64,000 bases of DNA from Elusimicrobiota bacterium (GCA_027452025.1 DAIDHI010000022.1:1-64000); one strand, 5' to 3'; counted from the first letter of the stretch, positions 1 through 13,572 are shown. A program made the numbers and translations. Notes: generated by a model not told the origin, from the sequence alone.

Positions 1-257
1 GGCGCGGCGGCGCCGGAGGCCCCCGTTGCCGCGACGGAGGACGCCGGCGCGGCCGACGCCTGTCCGATCGGATTGCGCAGCTTCTGGCGGTCGGGCACGC
101 CCCAAAGCCCCATGCCGTCGGTGCGGCGGCGCACCCTCATCGTCAGCTGCCGCCGCGTCACTTGATTGAGATGGCTCCACCAGACATAGTAGCCCACGGC
201 CGGAATCGCCAGGATCAGCACCAGGAGCGGGACCATCGAGCTGTTCTTGGCGGCCAT
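1..257 (-). CDS. Hypothetical membrane-anchored protein of the pilus operon, partial (runs off window start)
   Basis: Minus-strand ORF from ATG at 257 (MAAKNSSMVPLLVLILAIPAVGYYVWWSHLNQ...) with no stop before position 1; ATGA overlap with the upstream PilO-like gene. Confidence 0.6.
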   Translation of the reverse strand, partial: MAAKNSSMVPLLVLILAIPAVGYYVWWSHLNQVTRRQLTMRVRRRTDGMGLWGVPDRQKLRNPIGQASAAPASSVAATGASGAAA

Positions 258-886
258 CAGAGCCCCGGCCTCCTCCCCGGAAGGATGGTGCTGACGGCGC
301 AGTCCACCTTGATCGTGCCGATGTCCTGGTCGCGGCCGGAGATCTTGTGCAGCTCAAGCGATGTGACCTGGAGCGCGAGCGCGCCGTCCTCCAGGCGGTT
401 GAGCCAGGACACGAGCTTCCCAAAGCGCGTCGTCGTGGTGAAATGGACGGTCTGAAGGACGTAGCCTTGGGCCGCCTGCTCCTCCGGAGGGCTCATCGAT
501 TCCGGCACGAGGCCCTCCGCGTTGAGGCTGCCTCGGATCTGATCGATGAGCCAGCCGCTGCGATCGGAGCCGGCCCCCAGGGCCGTGTTGACGGCGTCGA
601 GCTGCTGACGCAGGGCGTTGTAGCGGTCGGCATAGCGCGCCGTCGCGCGAGCCACGCCGATGCGCCGGTCAAGCATCTGCCTCCTCGTCGCCGCCGCAGA
701 GTAAAAGAAGTGATAACTGAGAAACACCGCCGCCAAGCCGAGCCCCGCGATGCGGCCGAAGCGGCCCGCGCCGCGCTCGCGCAGCGCCGTCGAGGCCGCC
801 TCGATTTCCCTCTGCGCCGCCAGGACCGCCTGGTTGAGCAGCTTCTGGACGTCGATGTTGCCCGCCCCCCCCTCGGCCGCGCTCAT
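257..886 (-). CDS. PilO-like type IV pilus inner-membrane assembly protein
   Basis: Single N-terminal TM, coiled coil and C-terminal ferredoxin-like layout; directly downstream of the PilM/PilN-like gene. Confidence 0.5.
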   Translation of the reverse strand: MSAAEGGAGNIDVQKLLNQAVLAAQREIEAASTALRERGAGRFGRIAGLGLAAVFLSYHFFYSAAATRRQMLDRRIGVARATARYADRYNALRQQLDAVNTALGAGSDRSGWLIDQIRGSLNAEGLVPESMSPPEEQAAQGYVLQTVHFTTTTRFGKLVSWLNRLEDGALALQVTSLELHKISGRDQDIGTIKVDCAVSTILPGRRPGL

Positions 887-2523
887 GATCTTGGCTTGCC
901 CGTCATGGTGAATGTGGTGCGATTTTCCAAACTTTTGGCGAGCTCCTCCGGAGACAGGCTGCGCCCGGGATCGCTCGGCATCTCGTGGCCGGAGAGCGTC
1001 ACCTGGAGGTCCGCAAAGAGCCGGCCCACCCCGCTCGTCTTGAGAAGGGCCTCCCGGAACTGGTAGGGCATGGCCTGCTCCTCCGAGACCGAGGCGCCGG
1101 AGGCGTTGCCGCTGAGCTGGAGCGTCGAGTTATCCATCGCCGAAGGCGCGCCCGCCTGGAGGGGCGGCTGAATCGTGACCTGCGTCAGCCACACCTTCTC
1201 GGGGAGGCTGTCGACGATGTCCTTGAGCAGGGAGATCATCTTGGGACGAGAGGCGCTGGTGAACATCTGGCCCGCCGAAACCTGCTGCTGCATCGTGTCG
1301 AGCATCTGCTCGATCTGCGTCGAGCTCTTGCCCGCAAAAATCGCTTCGAGCTGGGGATTGCGCTTGAGATGCGACAGCTGCCTCGCCTTGACCGCGCACA
1401 ACGCGTTCTCGAAAAGGCCCAGGACCAAGAACAGGGCGGCGAGCGTCCCGCAGGCGACGGAGACGTCCCGGGCGACGCGCTTCTCCTCATCGGTGACGCG
1501 GCCCACGCGGCCCAAGTCGAGAGCCATCGACGACGAGGCCACGGAGCGCAGGGACGCTCCTATCGCCGCGTAGCCTCCCCAGTCCGCGGCCTTGATGCCG
1601 AGCATGGCCGCCGTGTCCTGCACCTCGGCGCGCGCGCCCGTCTCCTGGCCGAACGCTTCCGCCCATTGCGCCAGGGCCGTGCCCTGCCCGCTGACGCGCA
1701 GACGGCCGATGGCGCCGACGGCGAGATTCTTCTGCGCGAAGGCGACGCAGCCGGCGAGGTCCACCTTGCGCAGGTCGTTGACGGTGGCCTGCGGGCCCAG
1801 GAAGAGCTCGCGGAAAAAGACCGGAATGCCGCGATCGGCCAGGAGGATGCGTATGTTGCCCCCGTCGAAGTGGACCTGCCCGAAGGCCTGCGCCGCGCCC
1901 TCCTTGTCGAGCATGTCCCAGACCCGCAGCACGGAGCACGGCGCCACCTCCATCGCGATGAGCTTGAGCCCGAGCGCATCGAGCAGGGCCGTGACGTTGG
2001 TGAGATTGCGCTTCTGCGTGACGGCGATGAGGGCGGCCTGGCGCGGCTTGTTGGCCGCGTCGGCGGCCAGGGGCGCGACCTGGAAGTCGTGGGAGAGCTG
2101 GTCGAAGGGGACCGGTATGTATTTCTTGGCCTCGAGCGGGACGGCCGACTTCCAGTACTTTCGGTCGATGGCGGGCATGGCGAAATAACGCAGGAGCCCG
2201 AGATGGTGGGACAGCGTGACGACGACGTCCTTGGCGCCCCAGCGGATTTGAGACATCGACGTCTTGATGACGGCGGCGAGCTTGGCCGTATCGTTGAGGA
2301 AATCGGTGTTGAGCGTGGCCGTCGACAGCCCCCCCGCGGTCTTCGAGGCGTCGAGCTGCGGCAGCGGGATTCGCACCAAGTGGTCGACGCGGACGCGCCC
2401 CTTCTCCAGGCGCGTCTCAGAGACGTAGATGGTCTCGGGGCTCAGGAAGAGCCCCAGGCAGTGCGACGTTTTCGGGGTGCTGGTCCCGAAGGCGAGCCGC
2501 TCGATGACGTCGTCGATTGCCAT
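883..2523 (-). CDS. PilM/PilN-like type IV pilus assembly protein (actin-like domain followed by a TM/PilN-like region)
   Basis: Start taken at ATG 2523 (MAIDDVIERLAFG...LGLFLSPETIYVSE); PilM-like N-terminus, TM segment, PilN-like C-terminus; ATGA overlap with next gene. Confidence 0.6.
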   Translation of the reverse strand: MAIDDVIERLAFGTSTPKTSHCLGLFLSPETIYVSETRLEKGRVRVDHLVRIPLPQLDASKTAGGLSTATLNTDFLNDTAKLAAVIKTSMSQIRWGAKDVVVTLSHHLGLLRYFAMPAIDRKYWKSAVPLEAKKYIPVPFDQLSHDFQVAPLAADAANKPRQAALIAVTQKRNLTNVTALLDALGLKLIAMEVAPCSVLRVWDMLDKEGAAQAFGQVHFDGGNIRILLADRGIPVFFRELFLGPQATVNDLRKVDLAGCVAFAQKNLAVGAIGRLRVSGQGTALAQWAEAFGQETGARAEVQDTAAMLGIKAADWGGYAAIGASLRSVASSSMALDLGRVGRVTDEEKRVARDVSVACGTLAALFLVLGLFENALCAVKARQLSHLKRNPQLEAIFAGKSSTQIEQMLDTMQQQVSAGQMFTSASRPKMISLLKDIVDSLPEKVWLTQVTIQPPLQAGAPSAMDNSTLQLSGNASGASVSEEQAMPYQFREALLKTSGVGRLFADLQVTLSGHEMPSDPGRSLSPEELAKSLENRTTFTMTGKPRS

Positions 2524-4349
2524 TACCGCCCCTTGTCCAGCGCGACCTCGACCTTGTAGGAGGCCGTGTCGTCGATCTGCGAACGGACCGTCAGCTTCTT
2601 GGGATCGATCTGATACTTGTTGATGAGAAGGCCGGCGACCATCTGCGCGCGGCGTTCGGCAAGCCCCGCGGCGTCGTTCTCGGAGGACTGCGCGTAGCCC
2701 GTGACGGTCACGCTCTGCGCGGGAGAGGCCGCCATCCACCGCGCGATGCGCGCCAGGCTATTCTCGCCGGCCGGCGTCAACTGATGGGTGCCTTGGCGGA
2801 AAGTCAGCACGAGATCGGCCGCCGACGGCTTGGCCGGCAGGCTCCGGCCGGCGGGCTTGGCCGCCGCAGCCGCCTTTCGGCGGGCCCGCGCCTTGCGGCT
2901 CTTGCGCGAGGCTTCAGGGGCGAGGGCTTTGCGCGCGGGCGTCCGGACGGGGCTTCGGCGCGCGACTCTGACGCGCCGCGGCGCGACGCGGTGCGCCACC
3001 GTCAGGACAGGCTTGGCCCGCGCTTGCTCCTTTATAAGGGGAGCGGCCGGCGCCGGCGCCAGGTCGGCCGGCGGCGCCCCGGAGCCGAGCGTGGAAGGCA
3101 GCTGCCCGGAGGCGTTGAGGACCTCGATCCAGCGATGCAGGGTGCGCTGGCGATTGCGCCCGTCGGTCGCCGTCAGCACGCACTCGTAGCGCCCGGCGGG
3201 CAGCGGCGGGCCGAAGAAGTTGCGCCGCCCGTTCCAATAGATCTGGTGGAAGACGGGGCTGCCTCCGACGACCTCCTGGATCGGCGCGAGGTCGCGCTCG
3301 GAGGAGACCGAGGGCGCCAGCAGCTGGAAGCGCCAGGAGCTCAGGCCCGACGGAGGGTCCTGCACGGAAAACTCGATGACCGCCCCCTCGTCGCGGTCCG
3401 GCCGGATGGCATCCGGATAGATGCCCAGGGAAAGCGGAGGCCCGGCATCGTCGCCCAGCATGGCGTCGGCGGAAAGGCTCATGGGCGTGTCGTAGGCGAA
3501 GAGGACGATGACACCGCGGAAATTCATGAGGGGGCGCGGGATGTCCACCTGCGAATTGAGGAGGTTGACGCTGACGCGAACCGGCGCCACGCCGGCCGCG
3601 AGCAGATGGGCGGAGATGCCCATCGTCCGGCGCATGTCGATGATCTTGGCGTCGCCCATCGGCGTGCCTTCGGGCAGTATGGCGACCTGCGCCTCGCCCA
3701 GCCCAAACGCCACCTTCGTCAAAGCGTCCAGGATCTTGATGGCGTCTTTCTGGAACGCGATGCCGTCTTGGAACAGCAGCGGCGACGGGATCGCAATCGC
3801 CTGGGGGTCGCCGTTTTGCATGAGCAGCATGCGGATCTGCGGCCGCTCCTTGAGCTGCCGCAGCCCGGTCTCCAGCATCCCGCGGATCTTGGTCCGGATC
3901 TCCGTCTTCATCAGGGCCCGGTCGGGCGGCGGGGCCGGGGCGGCCGCGGGAGCCGCCGGTTGGGGCGCGGCGGGCGCGGCTGCGGGCCCCGCGCCCATGG
4001 GCTCGGCGATGACGCGGTCTGGACGCAGCGTCACCGGCTCTCGCGGCGTCTTTTGATCCGGGTTCATCCGCCGGGAAATCAGATTCAAGTATTCATTGGC
4101 CAGCGAACGCTCCGCGGGATCGCCCTTGGTCAGCACCTCCATCAGGCTGTCCATGGCCTGCGTGTCTTGGCCCTTCTCGTAGTAGCGAATGCCCATTTGC
4201 ATGTCCCGGCTGAGTCCCGACAGCGATTCCTGGGACGCTTCCTGCGCCGCGGCAAGACCCGTTCCCAGCCCGAAGACCGAGACGGCCGCCGCCAGCGCCA
4301 AGGCGCGCGCCCAGGCCATGCGAATCGGACGACCCATGCGGCCAGGCAC
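2523..4349 (-). CDS. OmpA-family C-terminal domain protein with N-terminal signal peptide
   Basis: C-terminus LTPAGENSLARIARWMAASPAQSVTVTGYAQSSENDAAGLAERRAQMVAGLLI resembles an OmpA peptidoglycan-binding domain; TAATG junction with the PilM/N gene. Confidence 0.65.
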   Translation of the reverse strand: MPGRMGRPIRMAWARALALAAAVSVFGLGTGLAAAQEASQESLSGLSRDMQMGIRYYEKGQDTQAMDSLMEVLTKGDPAERSLANEYLNLISRRMNPDQKTPREPVTLRPDRVIAEPMGAGPAAAPAAPQPAAPAAAPAPPPDRALMKTEIRTKIRGMLETGLRQLKERPQIRMLLMQNGDPQAIAIPSPLLFQDGIAFQKDAIKILDALTKVAFGLGEAQVAILPEGTPMGDAKIIDMRRTMGISAHLLAAGVAPVRVSVNLLNSQVDIPRPLMNFRGVIVLFAYDTPMSLSADAMLGDDAGPPLSLGIYPDAIRPDRDEGAVIEFSVQDPPSGLSSWRFQLLAPSVSSERDLAPIQEVVGGSPVFHQIYWNGRRNFFGPPLPAGRYECVLTATDGRNRQRTLHRWIEVLNASGQLPSTLGSGAPPADLAPAPAAPLIKEQARAKPVLTVAHRVAPRRVRVARRSPVRTPARKALAPEASRKSRKARARRKAAAAAKPAGRSLPAKPSAADLVLTFRQGTHQLTPAGENSLARIARWMAASPAQSVTVTGYAQSSENDAAGLAERRAQMVAGLLINKYQIDPKKLTVRSQIDDTASYKVEVALDKGR

Positions 4350-4403
4350 GGGAAATATCTAGCGTTTAATCGTTTCTGAATTATTACGACCGGAGCGGGA
4401 CTA

Positions 4404-6947
4404 TTAGGAGCCGGCGAGGATCTTGAGCCGCTGCTGGAGCCCGGAATTGGCGGGGTCCAGGGAGACGGCCGCCCGCATCTGGCCCAGCGCGTCCGCGCGC
4501 CGGCCCAAGGCCCAATAGTCCTCGGCGAGGTTGGCGTGGGCCCAAGGATCGGCGGCGTCGCGGGCGACGGCCCATTCCAGGGGAGCCAAGGCGTCCGCGG
4601 CGCGGCCGCGGGCCAGCAGCACGCTGCCTAGGAGCAGCCGCGCCCGCGCGGAGGCCGGCAGGGCCCCGGCCGTGCGGCCGGCCAGGGCGAGGGTGGCGTC
4701 TGAGTAATCGTGGCGGGCGATGCGGCCCTCGACGTCGCGCAGGCCGTCCAGGGCGGAGAGGACGGCGGGGCGGTGCCCCAGGTTCCGAGACAGAGCGGCG
4801 AGGTTGCGCTGCGCAACGACGAGGTTCGGCGCGAGCATCAGGGCCTGCGTGTAGGCGCGCTCGGCGTCCGCGAAGCGGCGGCGCAGGGAATAAAGATATC
4901 CGAGGTTGTTCCAATGGTTCGGGTTGTCCGGGAAGAAGTGCACGGCGCGCTCGAGGAGATAGAGCGCCGCGTCGCCGTAGCGCGCGGGATCGCGCAGGTA
5001 GATGTTGCCCAGGCTGTCGTAGATCTGCGGCGAGACCGGATTGATGAGCCAAGACTCGCGGAAATTGTCGACGGCGGCGTCCCAATGCCCCAGATGCGCC
5101 CCCTCGATGGTCGCGATGTTGAAGTAGATCTCGTCGTAGCCGGCGTTGGCTCGCAAGGCGTCGCGGTAGGCCGCCACGGCCTCGGGAAAGCGCTGTGCCC
5201 GGGCGTAGGAGTTGCCGAGCTCGTAGATCGCGTTGACTTCCGGGGGGCCGACGCGCTTGGAGGTCTCCAGCTCGCGCTGCGCGGCGGGCAAGTCGCCCTC
5301 GCGCACGAGCTTGAAGCCCGCGAAATAGTGGACCTCGCGCAGCCAGACGCAGCTCCAGTAGCCGGCGATGCCGGCGAGCAGGAGGAGCGCGGCCGGGCGC
5401 AAGGCTCGCGGCCAGCGCGCGGCGCCGGCCCTTGCCCCCTCCGGCTGCGGCGCCGGAGGCTCGGAAAACCCCATCGCCGTGCCGGCGGCCCACCAGAACA
5501 GGAAGGCCGGCACCGCGAAGTGGAGCGAGACGTTGAGCAGATTATCGACGAGCATTCCGGCCGCGCCGGCGACGGCCGCGGCCGGAAGCCAGGCGTCGCG
5601 ACGGTCGAAGTGGGTCTTGGCCGCGCGGAAGAAGTCCGCCCAAAGCCAGAAGAAGACCCCGAGGCCGAGAAGGCCGGTCTGCGAGAAGACCTCGAGGATC
5701 TCGTTGTGGGCGTTATTGGCGTGGGTGCGCATCGTGCGGAAAAAGTCCAGCGCGTTGAGGACCGGGCCCTGATAGAACGGGTAGAACAGCTCGAAGCAGC
5801 CGAATCCCTTGCCCGTGATCGGGTTCTCCTTGCCCATCAGCCAAGCGCACAGCCAGATGAGACGCCGCTGATGCCAGGGGCTGTAGGGCGCGGCGCCGGC
5901 CACGGGCGAGACGATGGCCGACATCTCGCGGATGCGCCCGAGCACGCTCGGGGCGTAGCCGCCCACCAGGCTCTGCGGCCAAAACAGCGCCAGCAGCAGG
6001 CCCAAACCGAAGAGCAGGCCGGCCGGCCTGGCCTGCTCGGACAGCGCCGCTCGGGTCTGCGAGGACGCCGCCAGGACGGCGAGCGCCACGATCGCGCCCA
6101 CCCAGGAGGAACGGGTCAGGCTGCAGAGGAGGGCGGCCTCGAGAGTCAGCGCCAGCACGGCGTAGACCAGCCGGCGGCCGCCCTTGGCGCGCAAGAAGAG
6201 AGCCGCGGCGAAGGGAAGCAGGATGACGTTGAAGGACGAAAGGAAGTTCGGGTTGCCGAAGGTGGAGACCGAGCGGCCGCCGTAGGGATCGAGCGTGTGC
6301 GGCCAAATGAACTCGAGGTTGAAGTACTGGCACACGCCGTAGGCGGAGGCCAAGAAACCGGCCAGGAGCGCCAGATGGATCCAATCGGAGGCCTTCTCGC
6401 GGCGGCAGAGCCACCAGGCCGACACGAGCCCCCCCGTCCACAGCAGCGCGCCGTAGCCGTCCCAGACGTGGCCCCAGATGTCGGCCGCCGGGGCCCCGGG
6501 CCCGCGCAGCTGGGGAAAGGCTGTCCACAGCAGGCCCCAGACGAGCGCCAGAGCGACCCAGCCCTCAAGCCTCGGAGGCTGCGAGTCGGGGTTTCGACGC
6601 GCGGCGGCCGCGGCCAGGTAGAAAGGCGCGAGCACGTTCGAGACGAGAAATACGGCGCTGCGAAGGCCTTCCCAGGCGATCGGCGGCCGGAAGAACGCCC
6701 GGTGGCCCACATAGGAGACGGCCCAGCTCAGGGCGCAGACCGCGACCCAGGCGCCCAAGGGAGCGTCGAGGGGCGTGCGCGGCCAGGAGGCGCCCGGCTC
6801 AAGCCACGCCAGCGCGGCCAGCGCCAGCAGCGAGACGTTGAGCAGGCAGATCTGGGTGACGTAGGGATTGCGGGTGAGATTGGTGAAGAAGAGCAGGGGG
6901 CTGGCGAAAAAGCAGAGGACCAGCAGCGCGCGGCGGGCCTGCGTCAC
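4404..6947 (-). CDS. O-antigen ligase/Wzy-like polytopic membrane protein with C-terminal TPR repeats
   Basis: Multiple TM helices, STFGNPNFLSSFNVILLPF motif region, C-terminal TPR-like repeats (GNIYLRDPARYGDAALYLLERAVHFFPDNPNHWNNLGYLY). Confidence 0.7.
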   Translation of the reverse strand: MTQARRALLVLCFFASPLLFFTNLTRNPYVTQICLLNVSLLALAALAWLEPGASWPRTPLDAPLGAWVAVCALSWAVSYVGHRAFFRPPIAWEGLRSAVFLVSNVLAPFYLAAAAARRNPDSQPPRLEGWVALALVWGLLWTAFPQLRGPGAPAADIWGHVWDGYGALLWTGGLVSAWWLCRREKASDWIHLALLAGFLASAYGVCQYFNLEFIWPHTLDPYGGRSVSTFGNPNFLSSFNVILLPFAAALFLRAKGGRRLVYAVLALTLEAALLCSLTRSSWVGAIVALAVLAASSQTRAALSEQARPAGLLFGLGLLLALFWPQSLVGGYAPSVLGRIREMSAIVSPVAGAAPYSPWHQRRLIWLCAWLMGKENPITGKGFGCFELFYPFYQGPVLNALDFFRTMRTHANNAHNEILEVFSQTGLLGLGVFFWLWADFFRAAKTHFDRRDAWLPAAAVAGAAGMLVDNLLNVSLHFAVPAFLFWWAAGTAMGFSEPPAPQPEGARAGAARWPRALRPAALLLLAGIAGYWSCVWLREVHYFAGFKLVREGDLPAAQRELETSKRVGPPEVNAIYELGNSYARAQRFPEAVAAYRDALRANAGYDEIYFNIATIEGAHLGHWDAAVDNFRESWLINPVSPQIYDSLGNIYLRDPARYGDAALYLLERAVHFFPDNPNHWNNLGYLYSLRRRFADAERAYTQALMLAPNLVVAQRNLAALSRNLGHRPAVLSALDGLRDVEGRIARHDYSDATLALAGRTAGALPASARARLLLGSVLLARGRAADALAPLEWAVARDAADPWAHANLAEDYWALGRRADALGQMRAAVSLDPANSGLQQRLKILAGS

Positions 6948-6959
6948 GCAGGGATATTA

Positions 6960-7370
6960 CTAGAAAGAGCGGCGGCGGCGAAAGTCGTCCACGCTCAAGG
7001 GCCCGGGACCCAGCTCGCGAAGGACGAGGGCCGCCCCGAGGAGGGCGACGTTCTTCATGAACTGGGCCTGCTGGGCCAGGGCGGCCTGGCTGCTGGCCAA
7101 GTCCCAGAAGTGATGCACGAAGAGAGTGACGGGCACCAGGAAAAGGGCCAGGGCCGTCGCGCCCAGGCGCGTGCGCCAGCCGAGCGCCGCAGACACCCCG
7201 CCGAACACGCAAAGAAGGCCCGAAGCGGGGACGAGGAGCACGGCGGCCGGCACGCCGTTGAGCGACGCCGCCGCGATCGTCTCGATGGAGAAGTGATTGA
7301 GGCCGGAAAGGACGAAGAGCGAGCCAAACATCGCCCGCCCGGCCAAGAGCGTCCAGGACGACGTTCTCAT
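6960..7370 (-). CDS. DoxX family membrane protein
   Basis: 136 aa, 4-TM pattern with LAGRAMFGSLFVLSGLNHF and MKNVALLGAALVL. Confidence 0.75.
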   Translation of the reverse strand: MRTSSWTLLAGRAMFGSLFVLSGLNHFSIETIAAASLNGVPAAVLLVPASGLLCVFGGVSAALGWRTRLGATALALFLVPVTLFVHHFWDLASSQAALAQQAQFMKNVALLGAALVLRELGPGPLSVDDFRRRRSF

Positions 7371-7477
7371 GTCCCCTCCCTGCGCCGGGCCAGTATACCG
7401 CCGCCGCCCGGAGGGGCTCCACGACGGGCGCGTAACGGGGGCCTTGCGCCCGTCGCCGGCCGCGCTTCAAAAACGAT

Positions 7478-7520
7478 TTACAAGGCCTCTATGGGCCCAC
7501 CGTGCCGCGAGTCCTAGAAT
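7478..7520 (+). promoter_or_regulatory. Putative promoter with upstream box TTACAAGGCCTCTATGGGC and -10 TAGAAT
   Basis: Box 7478-7496, 18 nt, TAGAAT 7515-7520; same arrangement found at 19194-19236. Confidence 0.5.
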
Positions 7521-7538
7521 CGCCGCGACGATGCCCGC

Positions 7539-8185
7539 ATGGCACAACTATTTCCGCCCTCAAGCAACTCGATCGTCAAGGCCGCCTTCGCGGCAGGCGC
7601 GCTCGTGCTGTGCCTTGCCGTCTGGGTCGCCTACCGCGTCGAGCGCACCACCTACTTCACCAAAGCCGGCGTGGCGTGCGAGCAGCCGGTGCCCTTCAGC
7701 CACAAGCACCACGTCTCCGGTCTCGGCATCGACTGCCGCTATTGCCACGTGTCGGCGGAGGATTCCTCCTTCGCCGGCCTGCCGCCGACTCGGACCTGCA
7801 TGACCTGCCACTCGCAGGTCTGGACGCAGGCTCAAATGCTCGCGGCCGTGCGTCGCTCCGCCGAGACGGGCCAAGCCATCGCCTGGACGCGCGTCGACCG
7901 CCTGCCCGACTACGTCTACTTCGACCACAGCATTCACGTGCGCAAGGGCGTCGCCTGCCAGACCTGCCACGGCCGAGTCCAGCGGATGCCCCTGACCTGG
8001 CGCGGCTACCCCTTCCCTTTCCACATGAAGGACTGCCTGGCCTGCCACCGCCATCCCGAGCGTTTCCCCCGGGAAGACGCCGAGTTGGCGCGCTTGAGCC
8101 GCGGTTTCCCCCCCGGCGAGCGCGGCCACGCCGCCGCCCTGGCCGAGCACGTGCGGCTGCTGACCGACTGCTATACCTGCCACCG

Positions 8186-8189
<4 letters not shown>
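7539..8189 (+). CDS. actA: Alternative complex III pentaheme cytochrome c subunit (ActA)
   Basis: Five CxxCH motifs (CRYCH, CMTCH, CQTCH, CLACH, CYTCH), N-terminal TM, first gene of the act cluster. Confidence 0.85.
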
Positions 8190-11130
<2,941 letters not shown>

Positions 11131-11134
<4 letters not shown>

Positions 11135-12480
11135 GCGAGGACGCCAAGCGCTTCCTGGCTCCCGGGTGGGACTTCGGCACCGTCACCGACAAGATCTCGT
11201 CGATCATCCTCGGGCCGACGCCCCTGTCGTGGTTCGTGGGCTTCGGCGCGGCCTTCGCGGCGCTGCTGCTGTTCATCTTCGCCGTGTCCGCCACTTTCCT
11301 GCGCGGCATCGGCCTGTGGGGCGTGGGCATTCCCGTCGCCTGGGGCTTCGCCATCGTCAATTTCGTTTGGTGGATCGGCATCGGCCACGCGGGCACGCTG
11401 ATCTCGGCGATCCTGCTGCTGCTCCACCAGAAATGGCGCACCTCCATCAACCGCTTCGCCGAGGCCATGACCCTCTTCGCCGTCGCCTGCGCCGGGACGT
11501 TCCCGCTGCTGCACCTGGGCCGTCCGCAGTTCTTCTACTGGCTGTTCCCCTATCCGGACACGATGGGCCTCTGGCCGCAGTTCCGCAGCCCGCTGGTCTG
11601 GGACGTCTTCGCCGTCTCAACCTACTTCACGGTGTCGCTGCTGTTCTGGTACACCGGGCTCATCCCCGACCTGGCCACGCTGCGCGACACGGCCAAGAGC
11701 AAGCTCGCCAGAGTCGTCTACGGCGTCATGGCCTTCGGCTGGCGCGGAAGCGCGCGGCACTGGCGGCGCTTCGAGACGGCCTACCTGCTCCTCGCCGGCC
11801 TGGCCACTCCGCTGGTCGTCTCCGTGCACAGCGTCGTCAGCTTCGACTTTTCGGTCGCCATCCTGCCCGGCTGGCACAGCCCGATCTTCCCCCCCTATTT
11901 CGTGGCGGGAGCGATCTACTCCGGCTTTTGCATGGTGCTGACCTTGGCGATCCCGCTGCGCTCCCTTTACGGCCTGCACGACTTCATCACCGACGACCAT
12001 CTGGAGCTCTGCGCCAAGCTGATGCTCGCCACCGGGCTGATCGTCGACTACGGCTATGTCATGGAATTCTTCATGGCGTACTACTCCGGCGACATCTACG
12101 AGAAATTCCTGGCCTACAACCGCGCGATGGGCCCCTGCGGCTGGTCGTTCTGGCTGCTCTTCGCGCTCAACATGGTGCTGCTGCAGGCGCTCTGGAGCAG
12201 GCGCGTGCGCCGCAGCGTGCCCACGCTCTTCGTCCTGTCGCTGCTGCTCAATTTCGCCATGTGGATCGAGCGCTACGTCATCGTCGTGGTCAGCCTCACC
12301 CGGGACTTCCTGCCCTCGTCCTGGGGCTATTACGGCGCGACGCGCTTCGACTGGTCGCTGCTCCTCGGCTCTTTCGGCTTGTTCCTCACCTGCTTCTTCC
12401 TCTTCGTGCGCTTCCTGCCGGCGATCTCGATGTCGGAGATGCGCGGGCTCATCGACGAGCGCCAGGAGGCCGGGAAATGA
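11131..12480 (+). CDS. actC: Alternative complex III NrfD-like membrane subunit (ActC)
   Basis: About 450 aa polytopic, NFVWWIGIGHAGTLISAILLLLHQKWRTSINR; ATGA overlap with actB. Confidence 0.88.
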
Positions 12481-13013
12481 ACGGGCAAAGGACGGCGGGA
12501 CTGCTGGCCGAGTTCGAGAAGCCCGAGGAGGTCGTCGCCGCCGCGCGCGCGGCCTACGGAGCGGGCTATCGGCGCCTGGACGCCTTCACGCCCTACCCGG
12601 TCGAGCATCTTTCCGAGGCCATCGGCTTTCCCCGCGACTCGGTGGCGGCCTTCGTGCTCGCGGGAGGCCTCGTCGGCGGCGCGGGCGGCTACCTGCTGCA
12701 GTACTGGGCCGCCGTCTTGAGCTACCCGCTCAACGTCGGCGGCCGTCCGTTCCACAGCTGGCCCTCCTTCATTCCCGTCACCTTCGAGTTGACCGTGCTC
12801 ATCGGCTCCCTTTTCGCCGTCGCCTCCTTCATGCTCCTCAACGGCCTGCCGCGGCCCCACCACCCCGTCTTCGAGGAACCGGCCTTCAAGCGGGCCTCGC
12901 GGGACCGCTTCTTCCTCTATCTCGAGGCCGCCGATCCGCTCTTCGACGAGGCCGGCGCCCGGAGTTTTCTGCAGGGCCTCAAGCCCCTGGGGGTCTATGC
13001 CGTGCCCGCGTGA
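12477..13013 (+). CDS. actD: Alternative complex III subunit ActD (DUF3341)
   Basis: AGLLAEFEKPEEVVAAARAAYGAGYRRLDAFTPYPVEHL and two TMs. Confidence 0.85.
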   Translation: MNGQRTAGLLAEFEKPEEVVAAARAAYGAGYRRLDAFTPYPVEHLSEAIGFPRDSVAAFVLAGGLVGGAGGYLLQYWAAVLSYPLNVGGRPFHSWPSFIPVTFELTVLIGSLFAVASFMLLNGLPRPHHPVFEEPAFKRASRDRFFLYLEAADPLFDEAGARSFLQGLKPLGVYAVPA

Positions 13014-13572
13014 GGCCGCCTCGCTGGTCCTGGCCCTGGCCGCGGCGCTCTGCGCCTGCGACCGGCAGCTGGGTCATCAGCCCAAGTTCCATCCCCTCGA
13101 CCCCAGCCCTTTCTTTTCCGACGGCCGCTCCTCGCGCCCGCTGGTGGCCGGCACGATCCCGCTCGACGGCCCCGATCCCGCGCTCGCCACCGGGATCAAA
13201 GACGGCCGCTATCTCGCCGCATTTCCGTATCCCGTCGACCGGGCCATGCTCTTGCGCGGCCGGCAGCGCTTCGACATCTACTGCGCCGTCTGCCACGACC
13301 GCACGGGTTCCGGAGACGGCATGGTGATCCGCCGGGGCTTCCGGCCGCGCCCGCCGGACTTCACGGACCCGCGCCTGATGGCCGCGCCGCCCGGCCTCTT
13401 CGTCGACGTCATCGCCAACGGCTTCGGCCGCATGTACCCCTACGAGGACCGCGTCCACGTGCGCGACCGCTGGGCGATCGCGGCCTACATCAAGGTCCTG
13501 CAGCTCGCCGCGGCCTCGCGCTTCCAGGACCTGCCCGGGCAAGACCGCCGCGCGCTGGAGGCCCTCAAGTGA
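12997..13572 (+). CDS. actE: Alternative complex III monoheme cytochrome c subunit (ActE)
   Basis: CAVCHDRTGSGDGMVIRRGF; lipoprotein-like N-terminus; position in cluster. Confidence 0.85.
   Translation: MPCPREAASLVLALAAALCACDRQLGHQPKFHPLDPSPFFSDGRSSRPLVAGTIPLDGPDPALATGIKDGRYLAAFPYPVDRAMLLRGRQRFDIYCAVCHDRTGSGDGMVIRRGFRPRPPDFTDPRLMAAPPGLFVDVIANGFGRMYPYEDRVHVRDRWAIAAYIKVLQLAAASRFQDLPGQDRRALEALK

Noticed and set aside
985-4379. Large plus-strand ORFs (985-2559, 2517-4379) over the pilus/OmpA genes
   Set aside because: Antisense shadow ORFs with Arg/Gly/His-rich composition and no recognisable domain
4710-7517. 935-aa plus-strand ORF opposite the O-antigen ligase gene
   Set aside because: Low-complexity Arg/Gly/Ala/Glu translation without motifs, antisense to a well-supported membrane protein; typical high-GC shadow ORF
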